Source: an uncultured Bacteroidales bacterium (GTDB lineage: Bacteria; Bacteroidota; Bacteroidia; Bacteroidales; Muribaculaceae). From it: DNA of 26,857 nucleotides. Every line of letters starts with the position of its first letter. The first letter of the stretch is position 1. The DNA is taken from contig URNY01000015.1 of assembly GCA_900549375.1 (NCBI GenBank), positions 1-26,857 on the forward strand. Direction: 5' to 3'. The notes below the pieces were generated by a model that made no database searches, was not told the origin of the DNA, and was given only the letters and a program-made list of their open reading frames with translations. Made by a program: the position numbers and the translations under genes. Shown piece by piece: positions 13,217 to 21,953 of the stretch.

Positions 13217-15213
13217 TATCATTCCCTCTACAGCAACCTGTTGCGATTTTCCTGCTTGTTCTCCTGCTCATACTGCTGGGGCCGCTGGTATTCCGTCCGC
13301 TTAGGATTCCCTCCATCGTCGGCATGATCATCGCAGGCATGGCCGTAGGCCCCTACGGCCTCAATATTCTTGAGAGAGATTCAAGTTTCCGCATATTCGG
13401 CGAGGTCGGAATCCTGTATATCATGTTCTTGGCCGCTGTAGAGATAGATATGTTCCATCTGCGGCAATATTCCCGCAAAGGGCTGGTTTACGGCCTTCTG
13501 TCGTTTGCTCTGCCCATGGCGGCCGGTATCTTCGGCTCGCGCTATGCTTTCGGCGTAAGCTGGACCACCGCGGTGCTTATCGCCTCGATGTATGCCTCCC
13601 ACACGCTCATCTCCTACCCTGTGGTGAGCCGTTTCGGGCTCTCCAACCACCGTTCGGCGGTGATAGCCGTCTTCGGCACGATTGTGGCCGTTCTGCTCGC
13701 GCTGTTCACCCTCGCTCAGGTCGTATCGGCCAACGCCAACGGGGGCGAGATCCATCCCGGCGACATATTCCGCCTCATAGCCCTTTCCGCAATTTTCATG
13801 ATAGCGGTGGGTTATTCATTCCCCTGGCTCACCCGCCGCGTTTTCAGCCATAACAACGACCCGATAACCCAGTATATCTTCATCCTCGCCCTTGTCTTCA
13901 TAGCCTCGTTGATTGCGCAGCTCATCGGCCTCGAAGCCATCCTCGGCGCCTTCTATGCCGGTCTGGTGCTCAACAGGATGATTCCGGCGCGCTCCGGGCT
14001 GATGAAGAACATCAAGTTTGTGGGCAACGCGCTGTTCATTCCCTATTTCCTTATCGGAGTGGGAATGCTTATCAACATCGGCGTTATCGTGAAAGGATGG
14101 GGAGTGGCATGGGTGGCTCTCAACATGACGGTTGTGGCCCTTTTCACCAAATGGCTCGCCGCATGGGCGGCATGCCGCATGTTCGGTCTTGCGCGCCTTG
14201 ACCGCGCGCTGATGTTCGGTCTATGTTCCGGCAAAGCCGCCGCTACTATCGCCGCCACAATGATCGGCTTCCAATACGGTCTGCTCACAGAAGATATCAT
14301 GAACGGAGCCGTTGTAATGATCCTTATATGCTGTCTTGTCTCCACAGTCGTTACTGAAAACGCCGCCAGGCGCATCCGTATCGGGCTTACGGCTGAAGAC
14401 CTAAGCCACGACGAGCTTACTCCGGGCGAGTTCGCCCGTCAGCTCGTGGCCGTTGCCAATCCGGTCACGTCGGAAGGTATTATGCGCCTGGCCATGTTCA
14501 TGCGTGACCCCTCGAATCACAACCCCGTCACAGCGCTTTTCGTGCGCAGCAACGATGACTCCTCCGTGCTCCAGATGGGGCGCAACGCCTTGCAGAGCGC
14601 CTCTGCTGTGGCCGAAGCCATGGATGTTGAGGTCAAGAAAGTGGAACGCTATGACCTCAACGTGGTGTCCGGACTTACGAATGTAGGGAAAGAGGAGAAT
14701 TCCACGGAAATGGTGATCGGTCTTCACCGCAAGTCGAATGTCGTCGATACATTCTACGGAGCCATGATAGAACAACTGTTGCGTTCCACCAACAAGATGG
14801 TGATGATGTCGCGATGCTTCATCCCGGTAGATACCGTGGACCGCATAGTGGTGGCAGTTCCTGAAAAAGCCGAATATGAGACCGGCTTCAAGCTCTGGCT
14901 CATGCGCGTGGCCAATCTCGGAGCCCAGGTCGGCGCGCGCCTCCTCTTCATCTGCTACACCGCCACGAAAGAATTCATCCGCGGCATAATCGCCGAAGGA
15001 GGCTACGAGGTGCGCCACGACTACCGCACAATGGATTCCTGGGACGATTTCATCCTTCTATCAGGAGAAGTCGAGGCCGACGACCTGCTTGTGGTCATCG
15101 GCGCCCGAAAGGGGTCCATCTCCTATTCCGGCGACCTCGAAAACATGCCCGGCTTTCTCGGCCGCCATTTCACGCGCCACAATCTGCTCGTGATCTACCC
15201 CCGCCAATACTGA
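13213..15213 (+). CDS. CPA2 cation:proton antiporter with C-terminal USP-like domains
   Basis: This 666-residue inner-membrane protein starts with TTG at 13213, overlapping the TatD stop as TTGA; the next ATG (13324) lies inside the second helix and would remove transmembrane segment 1. The Na+/H+ exchanger domain covers ~5-385 with about 12 hydrophobic segments, including PSIVGMIIAGMAVGP (33-47) and GLEAILGAFYAGLVLNR (239-255). The cytoplasmic part (~405-666) resembles two universal-stress-protein-like domains (NHNPVTALFVR ~435-445; DRIVVAVPEKAEYE ~543-556), common in Bacteroidetes members of the family. It is the last gene of the operon; a strong terminator follows. The transported cation cannot be read from sequence. 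Confidence 0.92.
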   Translation: MISFPLQQPVAIFLLVLLLILLGPLVFRPLRIPSIVGMIIAGMAVGPYGLNILERDSSFRIFGEVGILYIMFLAAVEIDMFHLRQYSRKGLVYGLLSFALPMAAGIFGSRYAFGVSWTTAVLIASMYASHTLISYPVVSRFGLSNHRSAVIAVFGTIVAVLLALFTLAQVVSANANGGEIHPGDIFRLIALSAIFMIAVGYSFPWLTRRVFSHNNDPITQYIFILALVFIASLIAQLIGLEAILGAFYAGLVLNRMIPARSGLMKNIKFVGNALFIPYFLIGVGMLINIGVIVKGWGVAWVALNMTVVALFTKWLAAWAACRMFGLARLDRALMFGLCSGKAAATIAATMIGFQYGLLTEDIMNGAVVMILICCLVSTVVTENAARRIRIGLTAEDLSHDELTPGEFARQLVAVANPVTSEGIMRLAMFMRDPSNHNPVTALFVRSNDDSSVLQMGRNALQSASAVAEAMDVEVKKVERYDLNVVSGLTNVGKEENSTEMVIGLHRKSNVVDTFYGAMIEQLLRSTNKMVMMSRCFIPVDTVDRIVVAVPEKAEYETGFKLWLMRVANLGAQVGARLLFICYTATKEFIRGIIAEGGYEVRHDYRTMDSWDDFILLSGEVEADDLLVVIGARKGSISYSGDLENMPGFLGRHFTRHNLLVIYPRQY

Positions 15214-15243
15214 TCGCACAATCTCTTTTTACCTTATACCACT

Positions 15244-15274
15244 GAGTCCGCTTTTTAAGCGGACTCGGTTTTTT
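15244..15274 (+). terminator. Rho-independent terminator after the antiporter gene
   Basis: GAGTCCGCTT (15244-15253) and AAGCGGACTC (15257-15266) form a perfect 10-bp stem with a TTT loop, followed by GG and six T residues. It ends the 10859-15213 operon. Confidence 0.93.
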
Positions 15275-15280
15275 ACCTGA

Positions 15281-15376
15281 TTATTTCACTTTCACTGTTT
15301 TGCGGAGGATGATATTGTCGGATGAATCTCCCACAAGGATCTCATATTCTCCGGAAGAGAAGGAACAGAGTCTAAA
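15281..15376 (-). pseudogene. C-terminal remnant of a lost gene (fibronectin-III-like tail of a GH3-type enzyme)
   Basis: On the minus strand an open frame ends at TAA (15283-15281) and reads back as GEYEILVGDSSDN...LRKTVKVK for about 26 residues before hitting a TGA just beyond the repeat copy. The G-x-Y-x-I-x-V-G-x-S-S-x-x-I...K-x-V pattern is what I know from the very C-terminus of GH3 beta-glucosidase/xylosidase fibronectin-III-like domains. No start codon or domain precedes it, so it is the tail of a deleted gene. Similarity begins exactly where the dispersed repeat ends. Confidence 0.55.
15360..15376 (-). repeat. Dispersed repeat, copy 3 (partial)
   Basis: The reverse complement TTTAGACTCTGTTCCTT matches the first 17 bases of copy 1; the AAAATT end is replaced by the gene-remnant sequence. 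Confidence 0.75.
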
Positions 15377-15574
15377 TCAACCTCCCATTGGGCAACCTTT
15401 TCAAAGCAAAAATGTTATTAAAATATAAAAATGGTAAGAAATCGTTTAGGCTGATCAGCAAAAGCAATTCAAACCTGATTAACCAATTCTATGTCGTTGG
15501 GTATTTCTCCCATGTTGCATCGCGTTTTAATACGGGTCATTGCTGAACTACTATGAATTACAAATATTACTTAT
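15377..15574 (+). other. AT-rich region upstream of the porin gene
   Basis: No gene is seen in this ~200-base stretch. It holds a perfect palindrome GCTGATCAGC (15450-15459) and probably the promoter of the porin-MFS-hydrolase cluster, but I find no good TAnnTTTG match and cannot place the start of transcription. Confidence 0.4.
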
Positions 15575-16918
15575 ATGAAAAACATCCTTACGATTGCTTT
15601 GATGCTTGCAATCTCCCCCGCCTTCAGCGCTGTGGCTCAGGATTCTGTCCCTCAGCTTACAGGCGACAAAAAGCATAAGATCGAGTTCAAGCGCACCGAC
15701 GAAGCTACAAAAGAGATCCTGAACCGTCACCGGCCGACCGAAAACAAAGCCATTCCGGCTCCATCGTTTGTTGTCAAGACCTCCAACAACAAGTTTTTCA
15801 TGACAATAGGCGGAAGCGTAAATCTTATTTTCGGCTATGATATCGGCAATAACCTGTATAAACAGCCGGGCGCCGGAATAAGTTTCGTCACTTCCGCAAT
15901 TCCTGTGCCGGCAGAAAAGGGTCATAAAAATGACTTCTTCATCAATCCATTGAACAGCGCCATCGACTTGCAGATTGTCGGCTTTGCCAATACAAAAAAT
16001 GAAATCAGCGCCTATGTAAAGATCGGCACAAACGGCAACACCATGAGCCTCATGCTCCAGCGCGCCTACCTTACCTGGCGGAACTTCACTTTCGGCGAGA
16101 AACTGACCCTCCTTCAGGACTGCTACGCATGTCAGCCGCCGACAATCGACCCCGAAGGGCCTTCCGGATGCGTTTCCAATGTAGCCTATGAGATAAGCTA
16201 TACCTCTCCCAGCTATAAGGGGTTCCGCTATGCTATCGGTCTGGATATGCCTACATATTATTCTTCCAGCGGCATTTATCACGGAAAAGATTTCCCTCAG
16301 TTCGACGGCACACAGGTTACGAATTATAAAGATGCCGAACAGCTCATTCCCGATATTCCTGCATGGGTGGAATACAGCTTCTCGCAGTGGAACCGCATTC
16401 GCCTTTCGGGAATAATCCGTAATTTCTCCTATGTCGACAAAGTAGCCGACAAAACGCGCCATATGGTCGGATGGGGAGCGATGCTTTCGGGCAACCTGAG
16501 TCCTTCGGACAAATTCATATTCTATTATCAGTTTGCCTACGGAAAAGGCATCGGCAACTATCTGCAGGACATTGCCGGCAAGCCCATCTCCTTCGTGCCT
16601 AAAGATGATCAGCCCGGACGCATGCAGGCATCTCCCATGATGGGCCTTAACGCAGGTGTCACTTTCAATGCTACAAAGAAACTGCAGTTCAACGCCGTGT
16701 TCTCCGAAAGCAGGATATGGAAAGTCGGGAACTATTGCGCGGCTCTGAACGCCGGAGAAAATTACAAATATGCCCTTTATGGAGCGGTTAACTGTTTTTA
16801 TAACATCACTCCCTATCTGCAGTGGGGTATAGAGTATCTTTGGGGACACCGCCAGACATGGAATCTCGGAGGCGCTCACGACAGCCGTCTGCAGACGCAG
16901 CTGCAGTTCACTTTATGA
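15575..16918 (+). CDS. Outer-membrane porin (DcaP/OprP-like beta-barrel)
   Basis: This 447-residue protein has a Sec signal peptide (MKNILTIALMLAISPAFSAVA, cut before QD). A helical and charged spacer (~22-60) leads into alternating beta strands rich in aromatic residues and Gly, such as FFMTIGGSVNLIFGYDI (~74-90), LMLQRAYLTWRNFTFGEKL and VEYSFSQWNRIRLSGIIRNFS. It ends LQFTL, a typical barrel-terminal strand. The layout resembles DcaP-family trimeric porins and other 16-strand diffusion channels, not SusC. It is the first gene of the MFS/hydrolase cluster; MFS-1 begins 83 bases downstream. A role as outer-membrane entry for the cluster's substrate is inferred from position. A 442-codon antisense frame inside it is a coding shadow. 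Confidence 0.85.
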   Translation: MKNILTIALMLAISPAFSAVAQDSVPQLTGDKKHKIEFKRTDEATKEILNRHRPTENKAIPAPSFVVKTSNNKFFMTIGGSVNLIFGYDIGNNLYKQPGAGISFVTSAIPVPAEKGHKNDFFINPLNSAIDLQIVGFANTKNEISAYVKIGTNGNTMSLMLQRAYLTWRNFTFGEKLTLLQDCYACQPPTIDPEGPSGCVSNVAYEISYTSPSYKGFRYAIGLDMPTYYSSSGIYHGKDFPQFDGTQVTNYKDAEQLIPDIPAWVEYSFSQWNRIRLSGIIRNFSYVDKVADKTRHMVGWGAMLSGNLSPSDKFIFYYQFAYGKGIGNYLQDIAGKPISFVPKDDQPGRMQASPMMGLNAGVTFNATKKLQFNAVFSESRIWKVGNYCAALNAGENYKYALYGAVNCFYNITPYLQWGIEYLWGHRQTWNLGGAHDSRLQTQLQFTL

Positions 16919-17001
16919 CGACTGCTATTCAAACCATCACAACTTTTGTTTGTTGATAGAATAAATAAATACTGATTTCAATACTTCAAATTCATAAGAT
17001 T

Positions 17002-18408
17002 ATGTTACGAATAAAATCCGGTTACGGAAACCAGACACTTCCATTATGGGCTGTCTTTAATCTGTACGTCATTTACATCTGTACGTCCATTCCGGGATTG
17101 GCCATCACTCCTATCATGAGCGATCTGACCAAGATTTTCCCCGGCACCTCCCAGCTTGAATCCCAGATGCTTGAGATTGGCCCGAACATCGCTGCGATTC
17201 CGTTTGTGTTTCTCGGAGGCTGGATCGGCACAAAATTCAACAACAACAAGCTGACCACATGGACCTGTCTCCTCTACGGTATTTGCGGCGCGTTGTTTTT
17301 CTTCGTGCCCAACATGATCACGCTGATTATTCTGAGCTTCCTCATCGGAATCGCGGCCGGAATATTGAGCCCTCTCGCTTCGGCCTTCGTAGCCGATATG
17401 TTCGGAGGCGAGAAACGTACCAAGCAGTTCGGTTACACTTCGGCCACACTCAATCTCGTGCTGATGGGCTGTGTGATCGCTACAGGATATCTCGCAAAGA
17501 TAAGCTGGCGTCTGCCGTTCATGATTTATCTGCTGCCGTTCGTTCCCCTGCTGTTCGCCAAGAAATTCGGACAATATATTCCCACTCCCGCGCCCGCTCC
17601 CGGAGCCAAGAAGGTCAAATACAAATTCTCCGAACAGGTTAACGTATGGATGCTGACCAGATATTGCGTCTACTATCTTTTCATAACGCTTGTCATTGCA
17701 TCCATCTCAATGTACATTCCCTTCAGGTTCACTAATTCCTCTACCGCAGGCGACCTCACCTCGGTGCTTTTCTTCGGAATCATGGCATCAGGCTACACCC
17801 TCAACTGGTGCGTGAAAGTGCTTCGCGGCCACGTGGCGGTTATGGTGATGTTGTTCACTGTCGTCGGTTTTGCGATTATAGCACTTTTCGACAATCCTAT
17901 TCTGGTGGGCGTCGGTATCCTGATAGCCACATATTTCTACGGCATAGCCCAGCCTTACTACTATGACAGGCTTTCCGTGGCATCTACCAGAATCGCACTT
18001 ACCCTGACTCTTGCCATATTCGCCTCTATGGACTCTATCGGCAACGTCGTGGCTCCCTTTATTATCGATGCCATCGCCAAACTGTTCCATACCTCTACCA
18101 GCAGCGATCCCAACTCAGCGTTCTGGATCTGCACATGGATGTCGGTAGCCGTTCTCGCAGCCGTCATAATCTACGAAATAATTGTCCGCTCCAGAAGGCA
18201 TTTCACCGACGAGCATAACCTTAAACTGCAAGCCGCCAACGGCCAGCAGAATCAGGAGGCAGCTAAGGACAACGAAATCAGGATAGCAGCCGCCAACCAG
18301 GCAAACAATCACCCGGTGGCTCCTCTTACCATGTCGCCCGACTCTGCCTACAAGGACCCGTCGGCAGTGGCTTCCGCCAAAGTCTTCAAGGGAAACGCAG
18401 CGTCCTGA
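17002..18408 (+). CDS. MFS transporter 1 of the hydrolase cluster
   Basis: This 468-residue inner-membrane major facilitator has about 12 hydrophobic segments. Helix 1 ends PGLAITP (31-37); loop 2-3 has GGWIGTKFNNNK in the place of the family's G-x-x-x-D/G-x-x-G-R-K motif. The two six-helix halves are joined by a cytoplasmic loop (~190-212, PTPAPAPGAKKVKYKF). After the last helix comes a ~65-residue hydrophilic tail rich in Gln, Asn and Ala, longer than usual. It is distantly paralogous to the two MFS genes at 21954 and 23293, sharing the helix-1 motif and the following L-E-x-Q-x-L pattern. It lies directly before the two Ntn hydrolases, 72 bases upstream of the first, which suggests it imports their substrate or exports a product. 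Substrate unknown. Confidence 0.88.
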   Translation: MLRIKSGYGNQTLPLWAVFNLYVIYICTSIPGLAITPIMSDLTKIFPGTSQLESQMLEIGPNIAAIPFVFLGGWIGTKFNNNKLTTWTCLLYGICGALFFFVPNMITLIILSFLIGIAAGILSPLASAFVADMFGGEKRTKQFGYTSATLNLVLMGCVIATGYLAKISWRLPFMIYLLPFVPLLFAKKFGQYIPTPAPAPGAKKVKYKFSEQVNVWMLTRYCVYYLFITLVIASISMYIPFRFTNSSTAGDLTSVLFFGIMASGYTLNWCVKVLRGHVAVMVMLFTVVGFAIIALFDNPILVGVGILIATYFYGIAQPYYYDRLSVASTRIALTLTLAIFASMDSIGNVVAPFIIDAIAKLFHTSTSSDPNSAFWICTWMSVAVLAAVIIYEIIVRSRRHFTDEHNLKLQAANGQQNQEAAKDNEIRIAAANQANNHPVAPLTMSPDSAYKDPSAVASAKVFKGNAAS

Positions 18409-18480
18409 AAAACGGACCTCACGCTTGCGGGCAAGATGATTTAACTTGATTATCAGTCAGCCATTTACACACAAAATACT

Positions 18481-20148
18481 ATGTACACACCTAAATTTAA
18501 AAACACCTTACCCCAGGAGTTCATACTCAATGAGTATACCAAGGGCTATGCCCAGTGTATCGACAACAACTGGAACTTCGCCATCTATGCGCAGGATCCG
18601 TCGGTGAGCATTTACCAGAATGAATACAACGCCGGATACGTCCAGGGTAAAATCCAGGGCAACAAAATGATTAAAGCCACCCGCAACAACACCTGGAGGT
18701 GGTATGTGCTCGACGAGGGCCCGGGCGCCAATTCGGTCACTCCTCCCGCCGGAGCTGTCGAACAGGCTACAAAAGCCTTGATCGACAACTATAATTACAT
18801 GACAGACTATGTGGAGAAGAAACAGGATGACCGCCATATCCAGGGCCTGATCCGACTGATGTTCCGCATGTTGGGAATCTACCACGGAGCTGCCGACAAA
18901 GAGGCTCTGAAGAACGTCTCTTTCGACAATCTCAAGATGTCGGGCATGAGTCCCGATGAACTTAAAATGAACTCGGGCGACGATCCCCTTACATTTATCG
19001 ACATTTATTTCCTGAATGCCCAGATGGATCTCTGGGATGCCATCGGCAAGGAACTCGGAGTCGATTTCAATGCCGTGGAAAAGAGCGACAAGGAACATAC
19101 GCTCCAGGAGAAAGAGGATGCCGAACGCATGGCCAAGGACGACCACCTCAAACCGGGACGCTGCTCAGGATTCGTAACCAAACTTGATAATGGCGAGATA
19201 CTCTGGGCGCATACATCATGGTGCTGTTTCTTCGCGCAGAGCTGTGCCGTGACATATGTAGTCGGTGAAGATTTCCTCACCCAGAACTGCTTCTGTCCGG
19301 GACAGTTCGGTTCAAACACCGACTTCGGATTCAACGGCCACGGCATCGGATTCAACGAGACGACAGAAACTTATTTCTACAACGAATCGAAGACTCTCGG
19401 CCTATGGCTTACATGGCGCGCGGCTGCCGCCGAGTCTTTCGCCACTTCCATCGACGACTTCTACGATTATGTCGCTCTCGACAATACCGGCACCTATCTA
19501 AACGCATATATGCTGGTCGACGCTTACCGCGGCGAATTCGGACTTATCGATATGAGCTATGCTCGTTTCGCCCTCTTCAAAGGCGACGGCAAGAATCTGA
19601 CCGTCAAGGATTCCACAGGCTATGTACCTAATTTCCTTGACTACGACAGCCATATGATCAGCCCCTCGTACGTGCTCGGATGCAACATCCCTATCTACAA
19701 ACGCATCTGGCGTGAACTCCAGACTATCGACGGGGCTCCGAAACGCCGCTATCAGCTTTACCGGCATATCGGCGGAGTGAAGACAATGGACGATGCCAAG
19801 AACCTTATCACTTACAACGGCGACCTTGAGCCTATCTCGATCGCCGGACGTTGGGACAAGAATTACGGCACATCCGAGTTCCTGCGTTACCAGCCCCACG
19901 GTTCGATCGACGCCAAGACCTTCAGCACGGAGGAAATCAAGAAAGTGCTCGCCTCTCTCTCAATGAAACCTTGCAAGGACGGGAAGAAGACCTCTTTCTG
20001 GATGAGATTCGGAAGTGTCAAACTCGACGGCACGCCTTTCATCTGGTCGCAGTCGATATGGGCTAAATTCAAACAGCCTGAGGAGACCGACTTCATCCCC
20101 GACGCCATCGACGGCACATGGAACCGCGTGAAGATGTTCATGGAATGA
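18481..20148 (+). CDS. Phospholipase B-like (PLBD) Ntn hydrolase, paralogue 1
   Basis: This 555-residue predicted autoprocessing N-terminal-nucleophile hydrolase starts MYTPKFKN with no signal peptide. An N-terminal segment has NAGYVQGKIQG (50-60), like the GYLEG motif of PLBD proteins. The probable nucleophile is C228 in GRCSGF, expected to become the new N-terminus after self-cleavage; WAHTSW (H244) follows 16 residues later. The block CPGQFGSNTDF...GIGFNETT (272-295) matches the PG-x-x-x-S-x-DF...TT pattern, and DNTGTYLNAYMLVD (334-347) the NSGTY-x-N-x-(W/M)-x-x-D motif, of eukaryotic PLBD1/PLBD2. Those matches are from memory of the family. Family enzymes hydrolyse amide or ester bonds in acyl compounds; the substrate here is unknown. 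Peptidase C45 or bile-salt hydrolase is a less likely relative, since their start motifs are near the true N-terminus. Confidence 0.82.
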   Translation: MYTPKFKNTLPQEFILNEYTKGYAQCIDNNWNFAIYAQDPSVSIYQNEYNAGYVQGKIQGNKMIKATRNNTWRWYVLDEGPGANSVTPPAGAVEQATKALIDNYNYMTDYVEKKQDDRHIQGLIRLMFRMLGIYHGAADKEALKNVSFDNLKMSGMSPDELKMNSGDDPLTFIDIYFLNAQMDLWDAIGKELGVDFNAVEKSDKEHTLQEKEDAERMAKDDHLKPGRCSGFVTKLDNGEILWAHTSWCCFFAQSCAVTYVVGEDFLTQNCFCPGQFGSNTDFGFNGHGIGFNETTETYFYNESKTLGLWLTWRAAAAESFATSIDDFYDYVALDNTGTYLNAYMLVDAYRGEFGLIDMSYARFALFKGDGKNLTVKDSTGYVPNFLDYDSHMISPSYVLGCNIPIYKRIWRELQTIDGAPKRRYQLYRHIGGVKTMDDAKNLITYNGDLEPISIAGRWDKNYGTSEFLRYQPHGSIDAKTFSTEEIKKVLASLSMKPCKDGKKTSFWMRFGSVKLDGTPFIWSQSIWAKFKQPEETDFIPDAIDGTWNRVKMFME

Positions 20149-20212
20149 GACACCCTTATCCGTCTCCGCAAGAGTTGTATTATAAAATTGTTATTAACTT
20201 TTAATTCCCCTC

Positions 20213-20226
20213 CGCGCAAAAGCGCG
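20213..20226 (+). promoter_or_regulatory. Small GC hairpin just before hydrolase 2
   Basis: CGCGC AAAA GCGCG forms a 5-bp stem with an A4 loop, ending 10 bases before the ATG at 20237. It could affect translation or mRNA stability; there is no T tract, so it is not a terminator. Confidence 0.4.
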
Positions 20227-20236
20227 TGATTGAAAT

Positions 20237-21871
20237 ATGGCTAAATACACCCCAAAATTCAAGAACACAGAAGCCACCCAGTTCGTACTTGACGAATACA
20301 CATGCGGCTTCGCTCAGTGTATCGACAATAACTGGAACTTCGCCATCTATGCACAGAACCCCAATATCTCTATCTATCAGAACGAGTATAACGCGGGCTA
20401 CGTGCAGGGAAAAGTCCAGGGAAACGCCATGATTGCAGCAACCCGCAACAATTCATGGAAAAACTTCCTGATCGGAGCAACGCCTCAGGACAACCTTAAC
20501 GTGGATGTGCACCCCGAATATCTTACAGCCTCGGCCGAAAGCCTGATACAGAATTATAACTATACATATGATGTGCTGAGCGGCAAGCAGGACGACCCGA
20601 TGTACCGCAACATAACCCGTCTGGTTTTCCGTATGCTCGGAATCTACGACGGAGCCGCCGGAAACGAACCCCGCAAGAACGTGGCATTGGCCGACCTGGC
20701 ACTTTCCGCATTCGATGCCGCCCAGCTTAAGCTCGGATACGACAGCGATCCGCTCACATACATGGACGTGATATTCATCAACATGCAGTATGATCTGTTC
20801 GACGCCATCGGCGACAAGATCGGTCTGGTGATGGGTTACGGCACGGCAAAGAAGGCCAAGAATGCCGCCGACCAGTCGGACCACTGTACGGCGTTCACCA
20901 AGATGATGCCCGACCACAACGTATTCTGGACCCACAACTCATGGTGCTGCTTCTGGGCACAGAGCTGTGCTGTGACTTATGTGATCGGCGATGATTTCGT
21001 TACCCAGAACGCCAATTGTCCCGGCCAGTTCGGCTCGAACACCGATTTCGGTTTCAACGGCAACGGTATCGGTTTCAACGAAACGACTCATGTCGACCTC
21101 TACGACAAAACCAAACTTGACGGCATATTCCTGGCATACCGCTCGGCGGCGGCCGAACAGTTCTCGCACTCCATTCAGGAGTTCTATGAATATTGCAAGC
21201 TCGACAACACGGGCACTTATCTGAACGGCTATCATCTTGTCGATGCCAACACCGGTGAAATCGGTCTGCTCGACATGTCCTACAACCGTTTCGTGCTCTT
21301 CGTATGCGACGGCAAGGAAGTAAAACTCACCGACTCTACAGGATATGTACCGACACATCTCGACTACGACCACCATCTGATCACCCCGACACACGTGTTC
21401 GGCGTCAATCAACCCGTTTCATGGTGGGTCGGCTATGAACTCGAGAGCATGAACCTCCGCCCGATGCGCCGGAATCAGCTGTGGGCACGCATCCATACCG
21501 TAAATGATATCGAAACCGCCAAAGACCTCATCACCTACACCGAAGACCGCGAACCGCTCTCGGTCTACGGACGCTGGGATCTGGGATACGGCACCACGGA
21601 AATGGCCCGCATGCGCCCCGACGGTTCGGTCGACGCTAAAGCCGGCTCGGCTGAACTTATACGCGAAACTCTCAAGAACCTGAGCCGCGTTCCGGATATC
21701 AACGGCACAAAGACCTCCTTCTGGATGAAATTCGGAACGGCACACGTGCAGCAGCTCCCGTTCATATGGAGTCAGAGCCCGTGGGCGGACATGAAACAGG
21801 ACGAGTCGGTCGACTTCGTTCCCGATGCCCTCGACGGACGCTGGAACCGCGTGAAAATGTTCATGAAGTAA
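20237..21871 (+). CDS. Phospholipase B-like (PLBD) Ntn hydrolase, paralogue 2
   Basis: This 544-residue protein is a tandem paralogue of the preceding hydrolase. They align end to end: YTPKFKN at the start, QCIDNNWNFAIYAQ, YQNEYNAGYVQGK, CPGQFGSNTDFGFNG, and (D/G)xWNRVKMFM at the end. The probable nucleophile is C217 in DHCTAF, with H233 in WTHNSW and N324 in DNTGTY. The segment just before the nucleophile differs most: paralogue 1 has a longer Lys/Glu-rich stretch (~198-222), while this one has KKAKNAADQSD, as expected for a cleaved linker. No signal peptide is present. It lies 88 bases after paralogue 1 and 82 bases before MFS-2, with a long hairpin in that gap. Divergence around an identical core suggests related but distinct substrates, or two subunits of one enzyme. 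Confidence 0.82.
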   Translation: MAKYTPKFKNTEATQFVLDEYTCGFAQCIDNNWNFAIYAQNPNISIYQNEYNAGYVQGKVQGNAMIAATRNNSWKNFLIGATPQDNLNVDVHPEYLTASAESLIQNYNYTYDVLSGKQDDPMYRNITRLVFRMLGIYDGAAGNEPRKNVALADLALSAFDAAQLKLGYDSDPLTYMDVIFINMQYDLFDAIGDKIGLVMGYGTAKKAKNAADQSDHCTAFTKMMPDHNVFWTHNSWCCFWAQSCAVTYVIGDDFVTQNANCPGQFGSNTDFGFNGNGIGFNETTHVDLYDKTKLDGIFLAYRSAAAEQFSHSIQEFYEYCKLDNTGTYLNGYHLVDANTGEIGLLDMSYNRFVLFVCDGKEVKLTDSTGYVPTHLDYDHHLITPTHVFGVNQPVSWWVGYELESMNLRPMRRNQLWARIHTVNDIETAKDLITYTEDREPLSVYGRWDLGYGTTEMARMRPDGSVDAKAGSAELIRETLKNLSRVPDINGTKTSFWMKFGTAHVQQLPFIWSQSPWADMKQDESVDFVPDALDGRWNRVKMFMK

Positions 21872-21891
21872 TATCATTATCATTCTCTTCT

Positions 21892-21935
21892 ATCAAGCAC
21901 AAAGCCGGCGACATCAGCCCGGCCTTGTGCTTGAT
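21892..21935 (+). terminator. Long hairpin between hydrolase 2 and MFS-2 (terminator/attenuator or mRNA stabiliser)
   Basis: A 17-base left arm (21892-21908, ATCAAGCACAAAGCCGG) pairs with 21919-21935 with a single A-C mismatch and a 10-base loop. There is no T tract on either side, so full termination is uncertain; partial read-through or 3'-end protection of the hydrolase mRNA is plausible. Confidence 0.6.
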
Positions 21936-21953
21936 TCCTAAAACACAGAAGTT

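Noticed and set aside
15551..16879. 442-codon open frame on the minus strand opposite the porin gene
   Set aside because: It mirrors the porin codons, has no recognisable motif or signal, and the plus-strand protein has a clear signal peptide and barrel end.
18481..21871. Bile-salt hydrolase (choloylglycine hydrolase) identity for the two Ntn enzymes
   Set aside because: The nucleophile Cys is 217-228 residues in, not at the processed N-terminus of a ~320-residue protein, and the conserved blocks fit the PLBD family better.
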